DNA of 42,986 bases from Methanosaeta sp. PtaB.Bin018 (GTDB lineage: Archaea; Halobacteriota; Methanosarcinia; Methanotrichales; Methanotrichaceae): positions 1 through 42,986 of the forward strand of contig MVQH01000060.1 of the NCBI GenBank assembly GCA_002067755.1. Direction: 5' to 3'. Of the stretch, positions 26,576 through 33,695 are shown one piece after another; within the stretch, counting starts at the first letter, position 1, and each line of letters starts with the position of its first letter. The notes beneath the pieces are model-generated. The model was not told the origin of the DNA and ran no database searches. It saw only the letters and a program-made list of their open reading frames with translations. The translations under genes and the position numbers were made by a program.

Positions 26576-27713
26576 ATTTGGGCAACGTGAAGGTGAAGGT
26601 GCTTCCCTCACCCGGCATGCTCTCCACCCAGATGTGGCCGTTGTGAGCCTCCACTATGCCTTTTGCTATGGCGAGACCAAGGCCCATCCTCCCTGACTCC
26701 CTGGTCAGAGAGCTTCCGCTTCCAGTGAAGAACTTCTGGAAGATCTTCTCCTGATCTTTCTTTGCTATCCCGATGCCGTTATCTGTTATGGAGACCTTCA
26801 CCTGCATGGGTTCATCTTCTATGGTCACATCGATCACCCCCTTCTCTGGGGTGTACTTGATGGCGTTCGTCAGAAGGTTATTGAAGACCTGCTTGATCCG
26901 CCTCTCATCTCCTCCGATTTCAGGGAGGGACCCATTTATCTTCAGGGACATGGTGTGCTCCTTTAGCCCTGCCAGCCTGCTCAATTCATCGAGTGCGTTT
27001 CTTGCGATCTCCTCAAGTCTCATGGGGCTCTTATTGGCTTTGAACTTCTTTGACTCAAGCCTCGAGGCGTCAAGCATATCCTCGACCAGCCTTATCATGT
27101 GATCCGTCTGAGAGCGAATGATTTGGATCTTTTCGCGCTGGGCCTCGTTCAGATCTCCGAGCATTCCTTCCTCGAACATCTCGATGTAGCTGTTTATCAC
27201 TGTAAGGGGAGTCCGCAGCTCGTGTGACGCTGTGGATATGAACTCCGACTTCACCTTGTCGTTCTCCTTGAGGTCCTCATAGGCATTCTCCAGCTTGACA
27301 TATGATTCCCTCAGCTCCTCTTCGAGCCTTGTGAGCTCTGTGATGTTCTCCATGAAGATCACCACCTTGCTGATGGCCTCTCCACCCTCCTTCAGAGGGT
27401 ATATTTTATAGAAGTAGAACATGCCTCCAGGATACCTGAGCTGATCGCCATCAAAGGGCTCGCCCCTCAGGAAAACCTCTCTGATCTTATCATCGATCCT
27501 GGTCTTCTCTATCAGCATCTGCGGAAAAGCCCGGGAGAGCCGCTCGCCAATGACGTTCCGATCTCTCTTGCCCGACTTCACATAATAGTTCCTGTTCGCG
27601 TAAAGAATCTCTAAGTTCCTGTTGACGACTATGATAGTGCTAGGTATCGCCTCTATGATGTCTTCCTGATAGCCCCTGACTGCCTCGATTCCCATCATGG
27701 TTTTGTCGCTCAT
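26562..27713 (-). CDS. Cytosolic PAS-domain sensor histidine kinase
   Basis: About 383 residues, no transmembrane segment. A PAS domain is at residues 15-125 (IPSTIIVVNRNLEILYANR), then a coiled coil, the HisKA domain with phospho-acceptor His in SHELRTPLTVINSYIEM, and HATPase_c with NLLTNAIKYTP, ITDNGIGIA and GLGLAIAKGIVEAHNG. It should phosphorylate the receiver encoded four bases upstream. The start at 27713 follows GAGAGGGTA; an earlier in-frame reading overlaps the receiver gene and is rejected. Sensing is internal (ligand, redox or light), since no outside domain exists. Confidence 0.93.
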   Translation of the reverse strand: MSDKTMMGIEAVRGYQEDIIEAIPSTIIVVNRNLEILYANRNYYVKSGKRDRNVIGERLSRAFPQMLIEKTRIDDKIREVFLRGEPFDGDQLRYPGGMFYFYKIYPLKEGGEAISKVVIFMENITELTRLEEELRESYVKLENAYEDLKENDKVKSEFISTASHELRTPLTVINSYIEMFEEGMLGDLNEAQREKIQIIRSQTDHMIRLVEDMLDASRLESKKFKANKSPMRLEEIARNALDELSRLAGLKEHTMSLKINGSLPEIGGDERRIKQVFNNLLTNAIKYTPEKGVIDVTIEDEPMQVKVSITDNGIGIAKKDQEKIFQKFFTGSGSSLTRESGRMGLGLAIAKGIVEAHNGHIWVESMPGEGSTFTFTLPKYDWN

Positions 27714-27717
27714 ATTG

Positions 27718-28074
27718 CTACCCTCTCGCCAGAGATTTAATAGAGGCAAGCAGCTCTTGGATCTTGAAGGGTTTCAGGATGAAATCCTTGACTCCAGCCT
27801 CCATGCACTCCTTTTCCAGGCCGCTCTTTCCCATGGCGGATACGACGATGATCTTCGCCGAAGGATCTCGCTCAAGGATCTTCTTGGTCGCTGTAACTCC
27901 ATCGAGCTTGGGCATCAGTATATCCATGAGGACTATGTCTGGCTTCACCTCTGAATATACGGCCAGCGCTTCTTCTCCGTTGGTGGCCTCGAAGACTTCG
28001 TATTCGCTTGCTTCCAGAATATCTCTGAACGCCTTGAGCATGCACGGTGCATCATCCACCACGAGAAGCCTCAT
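27718..28074 (-). CDS. Stand-alone response-regulator receiver
   Basis: 118 residues, only the REC fold: acidic pair DDAP near the N-terminus, phospho-acceptor Asp in VLMDILMP (about residue 53), Ser/Thr in VVSAMG, and Lys in FILKPFKI. No output domain, so it must act by protein contact. First gene of the minus-strand operon, 651 bases from gvpA and divergent to it. In many archaea such CheY-like proteins precede a PAS kinase and DUF835 protein. Confidence 0.93.
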   Translation of the reverse strand: MRLLVVDDAPCMLKAFRDILEASEYEVFEATNGEEALAVYSEVKPDIVLMDILMPKLDGVTATKKILERDPSAKIIVVSAMGKSGLEKECMEAGVKDFILKPFKIQELLASIKSLARG

Positions 28075-28729
28075 GTCTACCCTTCACTTTGATGGTTTCG
28101 AATTACTGCTACTTATAATAAGTACCTACTTAGAATAATTACTTAATCTTATTTTCATAGCACTTAATCCTTACTAAACCTCAAATTTCGAAACAAAATC
28201 CAAAACTACATTTGAAATTATATTCGAAAAATGAAAGGTTATTTTAGCTAAAAGATGCAATTGGCATGTGGTGCGATGGAGTTCTTGGGAGATCGTACCG
28301 GGAAGAGTAAGTCGAAGATCTGAAGTCGGTGGTGTCAGACACACAGGGATCTGGGCGGGCAGCATGGGCGGCCTCCTCTATCTGCCCGCTTTGTCCTTTG
28401 GTACAGTTGAAAGGGGAAGTCAAGCACAAGATGAACAATAAACCCAGTAAAATTGCCAATAAAAATTTGTAATAAGTTCCGAGACGTTAAATCTAAAAAT
28501 AGTAATAAATTAAAGATAGTAATAAATTAAAATAATTAAAGTTAAAAATAATCGTATTTAACATAATCATATTCAATCAGGCAGGAGGGACCTTGCATTG
28601 ACGCTATATAGCGAAGGTTGTCGATCTTTGCAAGGAGTTCAATGAAAAGCAAATGCACGATTCCAGGCGCTCTCTGGAGAATCATATTCCTCGAGATCTC
28701 AGGAAACAGGTTTCAGGAGGTGAAATGTG
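28075..28729. promoter_or_regulatory. Divergent control region between the regulator operon and gvpA
   Basis: 655 bases with no firm gene. 28080-28260 holds the probable leftward promoter (AT-rich, TTACTTATAATAAG near 28110). 28480-28570 is very AT-rich with imperfect repeats of AGTAATAAATTAAA (28500-28535), good for protein binding or melting. 28591-28634 is the hairpin leader and 28642 a possible leader peptide, both listed separately. GGAGGTGA at 28717-28724 is the gvpA1 ribosome site. Confidence 0.55.
28591..28634 (+). promoter_or_regulatory. Hairpin with palindromic TATATA core in the gvp leader
   Basis: CCTTGCA (28591-28597) pairs with TGCAAGG (28628-28634). Inside lies the perfect 12-bp palindrome CGCTATATAGCG (28602-28613). 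As RNA the outer stem would cover the AAGGAG at 28631-28636 that serves the following small ORF; as DNA the palindrome could be a TATA box with overlapping operator. Confidence 0.45.
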
Positions 28730-28776
28730 ATGGTAACAGCAACACCGGACGCATCAAGCCTTGCCGAGGTCCTTGA
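28642..28776 (+). CDS. Possible 44-aa leader peptide overlapping gvpA1
   Basis: An ATG with a good AAGGAG six bases upstream opens [20 protein letters not shown] and runs 44 residues, out of frame with gvpA, ending 46 bases inside it. Translation would load ribosomes across the gvpA1 start and could control it. No homology is recognised. It may be chance; it is listed because the ribosome site falls in the hairpin above. Confidence 0.3.
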   Translation: MKSKCTIPGALWRIIFLEISGNRFQEVKCDGNSNTGRIKPCRGP

Positions 28777-28960
28777 TCGGATTCTCGACAAGGGAATTGT
28801 GGTCGATGTCTGGGCGAGGGTCAGCCTCGTTGGCATCGAGATCCTGACGGTCGAGTCAAGGGTCGTCGTGGCATCGGTCGACACCTTCCTCCACTACTCT
28901 GAGGAGATGGCCAAGATCGAGCAGGCTGCCATTGGCGCAACCCCGAAGGTTCCAGCGTAG
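28730..28960 (+). CDS. gvpA: Gas vesicle major structural protein GvpA, copy 1
   Basis: 76 residues. The core [20 protein letters not shown] followed by [20 protein letters not shown] and DTFLHYSEE is diagnostic GvpA, the small hydrophobic subunit that polymerises into the ribs of the gas vesicle wall. The ATG follows GGAGGTGA; a GTG directly before it is rejected for spacing. Protein identical to copy 2. High expression is expected for the main shell protein, consistent with three copies and strong ribosome sites. Confidence 0.97.
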   Translation: MVTATPDASSLAEVLDRILDKGIVVDVWARVSLVGIEILTVESRVVVASVDTFLHYSEEMAKIEQAAIGATPKVPA

Positions 28961-28986
28961 GATGATAGACAAAGGAGGGAAAGAGA

Positions 28987-29217
28987 ATGGTAACAGCAAC
29001 ACCGGACGCATCAAGCCTTGCCGAGGTCCTTGATCGGATTCTCGACAAGGGAATCGTGGTCGATGTCTGGGCGAGGGTCAGCCTCGTTGGCATCGAGATC
29101 CTGACGGTCGAGTCAAGGGTCGTCGTGGCATCGGTCGACACCTTCCTCCACTACTCTGAGGAGATGGCCAAGATCGAGCAGGCTGCCATTGGCGCAACCC
29201 CGAAGGTTCCAGCGTAG
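28987..29217 (+). CDS. gvpA: Gas vesicle major structural protein GvpA, copy 2
   Basis: Same 76-residue protein as copy 1; DNA differs at about one synonymous site (GGGAATT versus GGGAATC). Own ribosome site AAGGAGGG, in the 26-base spacer. Second unit of a 257-bp tandem repeat. Confidence 0.97.
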   Translation: MVTATPDASSLAEVLDRILDKGIVVDVWARVSLVGIEILTVESRVVVASVDTFLHYSEEMAKIEQAAIGATPKVPA

Positions 29218-29243
29218 GATGATAGACAAAGGAGGGAAAGAGA

Positions 29244-29474
29244 ATGGTAACAGCAACACCGGACGCATCAAGCCTTGCCGAGGTCCTTGATCGGATTCTC
29301 GACAAGGGAATCGTGGTCGATGTCTGGGCGAGGGTCAGCCTCGTTGGCATCGAGATCCTGACGGTCGAGTCGAGAGTCGTCGTGGCATCGGTCGACACCT
29401 TCCTCCACTACTCTGAGGAGATGGCCAAGATCGAGCAGGCTGCCATTGGCGCCACTCCAGGAGTTCCTGCCTGA
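29244..29474 (+). CDS. gvpA: Gas vesicle major structural protein GvpA, copy 3
   Basis: 76 residues; differs from copies 1 and 2 only at the C-terminus (ATPGVPA instead of ATPKVPA), with several silent changes in the last 120 bases. Third unit of the repeat. The extra divergence at its 3' end suggests that gene conversion does not reach the border of the array. Confidence 0.97.
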   Translation: MVTATPDASSLAEVLDRILDKGIVVDVWARVSLVGIEILTVESRVVVASVDTFLHYSEEMAKIEQAAIGATPGVPA

Positions 29475-29510
29475 ACAGCAGGTCTCCCCTAACTTATTTT
29501 TGGAGGAGCC

Positions 29511-30317
29511 ATGGAAGAGACTTTCGACGAGCTGGTGACCAAGCATACCCGGAGAGAGCTGGAAGAGATGGCTCTGAAGTACGGCGTCCAGACCTTCGGC
29601 GGGCCCAAGGCCCAGCTGGCCGAGGCCATCCTGGAAGCAGCAAAGAAGCAGAAAGAGATGTCACAGCCTGCAGCACAGGAGGGCTCCAAAGAAGCCACCC
29701 CTAAACAGACCATAGCTGCCGAGAAGCCAAAACCCAAAGAGGGGCAGCCAAGTGTGGGCAAAAGGGGAGTGATGGCCAAGGCCGCAGCCATCGATAACAA
29801 GTCCAGAGAGCTTCAAAAGGCTGGCAGAAGCATCAGGGAAGAGGGAATCAAGGAGATGACGAAGAGCGTCAAGGAGTTCCAATCGTCAGTGGGCAAGATG
29901 TCTAAAGAGATGCATTCAGAAGCCCGCAAGATGTTGGAGGATGGTCAGCAGAGGCTCAACGCAGGCCTCACTGAGTTCAGACGGGCAACCGACGACCAGA
30001 TCAGAGAGAACAGGGACGCCATAGCCAAGTTCAACTCCGGTGCGAGGGAGATCCGGTCTTCCACGGAGACTATGTCGAAAGAGCTTCAGAGAGCCGGAAA
30101 GAGGATCAGAGAAGAGGGCTACAAGAACCTTCAAAATGGTCTAAGCAGTTTCAGGAACAGCGTGGACGCCCAGATCAAAGAGAACCAGGCAGCCATCTCA
30201 AGGATCGACTCTGCAACCAGGGAGCTGATAGGCAGGGCCAACTCCTTCCAGGAAGAGATCCGCAGGTACCAAGGGCAAGACTTGCAGAACTATATAAAAG
30301 ATTTCTACTATGGGTAA
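29511..30317 (+). CDS. Coiled-coil repeat protein, GvpC-like candidate
   Basis: 268 residues, not a recognised named family. Residues 1-45 resemble a SAP/Rho-N-like helix pair (HTRRELEEMALKYGVQTFGG then KAQLAEAILEAAKK). Residues 45-85 are a Lys/Pro/Glu linker. Residues 90-268 are three imperfect helical repeats of about 50 residues, e.g. LQKAGRSIREEGIKEM and LQRAGKRIREEGYKNL, each followed by DQIRENRDAI or AQIKENQAAI. In size, position next to gvpA and helical repeats it recalls GvpC, which clamps the outside of the vesicle, but sequence similarity is not evident. GGAGGAGCC precedes the ATG. Confidence 0.7.
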   Translation: MEETFDELVTKHTRRELEEMALKYGVQTFGGPKAQLAEAILEAAKKQKEMSQPAAQEGSKEATPKQTIAAEKPKPKEGQPSVGKRGVMAKAAAIDNKSRELQKAGRSIREEGIKEMTKSVKEFQSSVGKMSKEMHSEARKMLEDGQQRLNAGLTEFRRATDDQIRENRDAIAKFNSGAREIRSSTETMSKELQRAGKRIREEGYKNLQNGLSSFRNSVDAQIKENQAAISRIDSATRELIGRANSFQEEIRRYQGQDLQNYIKDFYYG

Positions 30318-30365
30318 ACCCCTAGTAGATATTTTATTTATTAAAAATATAATAATCAGTAATAT

Positions 30366-30375
30366 CTTATAAAAA
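30366..30375 (+). promoter_or_regulatory. TATA-like element before gvpN
   Basis: CTTATAAAAA lies about 29 bases before the preferred gvpN start, in an AT-rich 68-base gap that is the largest in the cluster. The transcript would begin within a few bases of the ribosome site. It suggests that the gvpN-onward genes can be expressed apart from gvpA. Confidence 0.45.
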
Positions 30376-30403
30376 ATCGCCTAATTTGCAGGAGATGTCA
30401 GGG

Positions 30404-31486
30404 ATGAAGTACATTGTTTCGCACCCGAGGAGGGTGAGGGGCGAATCTGTTCACCAAACGGCCTCTGAGAAGCGAGAGTCTGAGAAGGATCGAAGGGCTG
30501 CAGCTGATTTTTCACAGCCCGATGTTCAGGTTACTATCAGACCCCATGTATCTGCTGCAGAGGGCTGCGGTGAGTTGCTCACTGAGGAGGCTAAGCGAAA
30601 GGCCATAGAGGAGGCTTATCTCAAGCCCGAGGCCAACCACTTCATCAGCACACCCGAGGTGAAAGAGGTCGAGAACAGGATGATGCTCTGGCTTCAGGCA
30701 GGCTACCCTGTACATCTCATCGGGCCGACCGGCTGCGGTAAGACAAGCCTCGCCATCCATGTGGCCAGCGAGCTTGGGCGGCCGATCGTCTGGATAAACG
30801 GAGACGAGTCGATAACCACGACCGACCTGATCGGCGGCTACTCTCAGATCCAGAACGAGAGCGTGCGAGACAAATACATCCACAACGTCTTCAAGAGCAA
30901 GGACGTGATGAAGATCGAGTGGGTGGACAACCCTCTCTCCTTAGCCTGCAAGTACGGCTACACACTGATCTACAACGAGTTCTCCAGAACCAAACCCGCC
31001 TCAAACAACATCTTGCTCTCCGTCTTTGAGGAGAGAATACTCGAGCTTCCCACGAAGTTCGGGGAGGAGAGGTACATCAAGGTCCATCCCGAGTTCAAGG
31101 CAATTCTCACCAGCAATTCCATAGAGTACGCAGGGATTCACAGGCCCCAGGATGCGCTTCTCGACAGGATGGTGGGGATCTACACAGATTACTACAGCTA
31201 CGAGACAGAGGTCCAGATAGTGATGGAACACACGGGCATCACGAAGGCCAAGGCTGAGAGGATAGCGAGCGTTGTGCGCTCGATTAGGGAGAAGCTGCCC
31301 GATGCCCAGAAGCCTGGTACCAGGGCCTGCATCATGATCGCAAAGGGGTTGAAGACCCTGAACGGTCACGGGAAGATAGATTTCGAGCAGCTCTGCATCG
31401 ATGTTATAGCCAACAAGACCAGCTCGCCAAAGGACATGGCGGAAAAGAAGCGGCTGGTCTTGGATTCGATAGCCCAACTGGGATGA
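30404..31486 (+). CDS. gvpN: Gas vesicle AAA+ protein GvpN
   Basis: About 360 residues. Walker A GPTGCGKTSLAIH, the GvpN-typical NGDESITTTDLIGGY, Walker B YTLIYNEFSR and sensor AILTSNSIEYAG are clear. GvpN is a MoxR-type ATPase needed to enlarge vesicles. An N-terminal extension of some 65 charged residues before the AAA+ core is longer than in many homologues. ATG at 30404 follows GGAG; TTG and ATG codons just upstream are possible alternatives. Confidence 0.95.
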   Translation: MKYIVSHPRRVRGESVHQTASEKRESEKDRRAAADFSQPDVQVTIRPHVSAAEGCGELLTEEAKRKAIEEAYLKPEANHFISTPEVKEVENRMMLWLQAGYPVHLIGPTGCGKTSLAIHVASELGRPIVWINGDESITTTDLIGGYSQIQNESVRDKYIHNVFKSKDVMKIEWVDNPLSLACKYGYTLIYNEFSRTKPASNNILLSVFEERILELPTKFGEERYIKVHPEFKAILTSNSIEYAGIHRPQDALLDRMVGIYTDYYSYETEVQIVMEHTGITKAKAERIASVVRSIREKLPDAQKPGTRACIMIAKGLKTLNGHGKIDFEQLCIDVIANKTSSPKDMAEKKRLVLDSIAQLG

Positions 31487-31496
31487 TGATGCAGTC

Positions 31497-31865
31497 ATGG
31501 ATCGAATTGAAGCAGTGATAGAGGCTGCAGAAGTCCGGAAGGTAGGTGATATCTTTCGCAAAAAGCCTGGCGGACTGAGGTTCAATGAGACTGATGCTTT
31601 GATAGTGAAGGCCAGGACGAGGGATGGAAGGCAAGTGGGAGCCACCTTCTACTTCTGCCTCAAGCCTGATGGGACCTTTGAAGATCATGCCCTTGGCGCT
31701 GATGCCGCAAAGGCCAGGAGACGGAGATTGGCCGCATTTCTCAAATACTACAGGATAGCGGAAGACGTCAGTGATTACAAGTTGAAAGAGAGAGTGGATG
31801 AGTGGAAGGGCCGGATCGTTGAGGCTGTTCTCTCAGACGGTGAGCTTGCCATATACTACCATTGA
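31497..31865 (+). CDS. Unknown gas-vesicle-cluster protein
   Basis: 122 residues, not recognised. Predicted alpha/beta: beta-rich residues 25-60 (DALIVKARTRDGRQVGATFY) then a basic helix KARRRRLAAFLKYYRI and a C-terminal strand pair (EWKGRIVEAVLSDGELAIYY). Located between gvpN (10 bases) and gvpO (31 bases), so co-transcribed. Basic helix and small size would suit an adaptor or a nucleic-acid binder; neither is shown. Confidence 0.7.
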   Translation: MDRIEAVIEAAEVRKVGDIFRKKPGGLRFNETDALIVKARTRDGRQVGATFYFCLKPDGTFEDHALGADAAKARRRRLAAFLKYYRIAEDVSDYKLKERVDEWKGRIVEAVLSDGELAIYYH

Positions 31866-31896
31866 GGGCGAACTTTTCAGAATCAGGTGATTTTAT

Positions 31897-32184
31897 ATGG
31901 CTGATACGACAGATAAACCCGGAATTCAGAGGATCTACGAGAAGGCTAGCATGACCGCTGAGGCCCTGCTGAAGAAGAAGCTCGATGCCATAGTATCTCT
32001 CAACAGGGAACCAGATGGGTGGCTCGCTGAGGTGGAGCTGGTGGAGCGAAAGTCCATTCCCGATACGCAGGACATTCTAGGAAGGTACGAGATGATGTTC
32101 GATCTCGATGGCGAGCTTCTGAGCTACAAGAGGATCATGCTGCGCCGCAGGTCGGACATGGAGACTGTAGCCGAAGAGGTGTAG
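31897..32184 (+). CDS. gvpO: Gas vesicle protein GvpO
   Basis: 95 residues. The GvpO core is plain: DGWLAEVELVERKSIPDTQD then LGRYEMMFDLDGELLSYKRI. GvpO is a soluble accessory protein found in archaeal and actinobacterial clusters and needed for vesicle formation in haloarchaea. AGGTGA precedes the start. It ends four bases before gvpF. Confidence 0.9.
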   Translation: MADTTDKPGIQRIYEKASMTAEALLKKKLDAIVSLNREPDGWLAEVELVERKSIPDTQDILGRYEMMFDLDGELLSYKRIMLRRRSDMETVAEEV

Positions 32185-32188
32185 CCTC

Positions 32189-32875
32189 TTGATAAGGCGG
32201 ATCGTGCAGAGAGATAGGCGGCCCCAGGAGGGCAAGGGGAAGTACGTCTACTGTGTCATCCGCCGCCCTTCGGAGCAGGAGAGCTTCGGAGATCTGGGGT
32301 TTGAGGGGGAGAAGGTTTACACATTGGACTACAGAGACCTGTCTCCAGTCGTCAGCGATGCAGTCGTTAGGGAGTACTCAGTCGGAGAGGATGAGGTCGA
32401 GGTCCACAGAAAGGTAGTAGAGAGGGTCATGCAGGAGCACAGCGTCCTGCCCGTGGCCTATGGCATGGTCTTCAAGAGCCGCAAGCTCCTCCAGATCGCC
32501 ATGGGGGCAGGCTACCAGGCGATGCAAGAAGCCTTTGGCGTCGTAGATGGTCGAGTCGAGCTGGGTATCAAGGTCTTTCTGCCGAGAGAGATCGAGGCAT
32601 GGGATGAGAAGAGAAGGGCAGAGTGCAGGTCGGACTTCATCGAGGGCCTCGATGCCTCAGCGTCAGACAGAAAAGACCTCAAGCTCTTCAGCGATCGCCT
32701 TGTGTTCAACGCGGCCTTTCTTGTAGAGAGGGCGAGGATCGAGGAATTCTCAGGTAAAGTGAGCGGCCTTGCATCCAAGTACGAAGATGCAAAGGTGCAG
32801 TACTCGGGGCCGTGGCCTGCCTACAACTTTGTGGACATCCACATCCTGGGAAAGAAGCGCAAGGGGTTCAGATAG
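32189..32875 (+). CDS. gvpF: Gas vesicle protein GvpF/GvpL family (first copy)
   Basis: 228 residues. Family marks: KYVYCVIRRP near the start, VHRKVVERVMQEHSVLPVAYG with MVF, and the C-terminal GPWPAYNFVDI. These proteins bind GvpA and are thought to help nucleate the vesicle. Start is TTG with GAAGAGGTG eight bases upstream. It overlaps nothing but touches gvpG (stop and start adjoin), as in haloarchaeal gvpFG. Confidence 0.93.
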   Translation: MIRRIVQRDRRPQEGKGKYVYCVIRRPSEQESFGDLGFEGEKVYTLDYRDLSPVVSDAVVREYSVGEDEVEVHRKVVERVMQEHSVLPVAYGMVFKSRKLLQIAMGAGYQAMQEAFGVVDGRVELGIKVFLPREIEAWDEKRRAECRSDFIEGLDASASDRKDLKLFSDRLVFNAAFLVERARIEEFSGKVSGLASKYEDAKVQYSGPWPAYNFVDIHILGKKRKGFR

Positions 32876-33163
32876 ATGTTCTTCCTGGACGATCTTCTCA
32901 TCAGATCTTTGGGCATCTCCCTGCCTGGCCTTGATCTGATCTGGACGCTGGAGCAGATTCAGAGATTCGCCCACAAGGAGCTTTACAATCCCGAGAATAT
33001 CAAGAACCAGATAAAAGAGACGCGTCTGCTCTATGAGTTCGGGGAGCTGACAAGGGAAGAGTACGAGCGTAGAAGCTCAAAGCTGATGCACAAGCTGAGG
33101 ATGGCCGAAAAGGCAGGGGAGATGAACCTCGGGACCAGGATGGACATTCTCGGAGGGAGATGA
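32876..33163 (+). CDS. gvpG: Gas vesicle protein GvpG
   Basis: 95 residues. The N-terminus FFLDDLL and PGLDLIWTLEQIQRFAHKEL, plus ETRLLYEFGELTREEYERR, match the GvpG family, a small helical accessory protein. Immediately after gvpF, and its stop overlaps the next start (ATGA). Confidence 0.9.
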   Translation: MFFLDDLLIRSLGISLPGLDLIWTLEQIQRFAHKELYNPENIKNQIKETRLLYEFGELTREEYERRSSKLMHKLRMAEKAGEMNLGTRMDILGGR

Positions 33164-33429
33164 GAGAGAAGGGGATTGCCCTCAAGGGGGACGGGCTTGT
33201 CCAGTGGATGGGGAGGGCTCTGCAGATCTTGCAGGAGATGGATGAGACGAATGAGGAAGAACGAGAGCTCTCCGGAACCCTGGAGGGTCCTCTCTTCTCC
33301 AGAGCAGTTTACGATCTTGTGATCAAGATAGGATTGAGGAACGGATTCAAGCGAGAGGCACGAAGAAGAAGGATTGCCGTCTCGGGGGTTAAGAATGGCT
33401 CGACTGGTGCAGAAGCTCATCGAGAATAG
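33160..33429 (+). CDS. Unknown small gas-vesicle-cluster protein
   Basis: 89 residues, not recognised. N-terminal helix GLVQWMGRALQILQEMDETN, then EGPLFSRAVYDLVIKIGLRN and a basic, probably unstructured end KREARRRRIAVSG. ATGA overlap with gvpG indicates coupled translation. Its 3' end overlaps the next gene by 35 bases. The mid-part is faintly like the helical segment SxxxDLxLRxGL of bacterial GvpJ/S-type and phage adaptor proteins, too weak to name. Confidence 0.65.
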   Translation: MREKGIALKGDGLVQWMGRALQILQEMDETNEEERELSGTLEGPLFSRAVYDLVIKIGLRNGFKREARRRRIAVSGVKNGSTGAEAHRE

Positions 33430-33691
33430 GAGGAGGCAGCATGCCGTTGTGACAGCTCACAAGAGAAAGATCAGGGATGAAGTCAACCCTCAGCTGAGGG
33501 CGGCCAAAAGGGCATGGAGCGATTCATCAAAGGAGAAGAACCTCAACATGAAGTGCAACTGGCACTCTCAGAGGACGCGGGTGCAGAGGCTCCAGAGAGA
33601 GCAGAAGCGCCTTCACATGATGAAGATTCTGGCTCACAAGAGAAGGCTGAAGGCCAAGATAGCAGGCCGAGATAGCGGCAGGCGGGATTGA
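33395..33691 (+). CDS. Very basic small protein, GvpI-like candidate
   Basis: About 98 residues with Arg/Lys close to a third of the sequence: NRRRQHAVVTAHKRKIRDE, KLHMM-like segments, LQREQKRLHMMKILAHKRRL. Predicted one long helix. Haloarchaeal GvpI is likewise small and strongly basic, and sits in the same kind of cluster, but alignment is not evident. The ATG at 33395 gives a start inside the previous gene; an upstream ATG at 33374 is possible. It ends four bases before the GvpJ-type gene. Confidence 0.6.
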   Translation: MARLVQKLIENRRRQHAVVTAHKRKIRDEVNPQLRAAKRAWSDSSKEKNLNMKCNWHSQRTRVQRLQREQKRLHMMKILAHKRRLKAKIAGRDSGRRD

Positions 33692-33695
33692 GAGA

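Larger units (their letters stand above)
28730..29474 (+). repeat. 257-bp tandem array carrying three gvpA genes
   Basis: Units start at 28730, 28987 and 29244; each holds the gene plus a 26-base spacer with the ribosome site. Units 1 and 2 are nearly identical. Confidence 0.95.

Noticed and set aside
28244-28459. 71-residue minus-strand frame with a hydrophobic N-terminus, in the gvp control region
   Set aside because: It needs a TTG start without ribosome site, the tail is low-complexity and no homology is recognised; more likely chance.
28730-29474. gvpA array as a CRISPR or satellite
   Set aside because: The 257-bp units are full coding genes.
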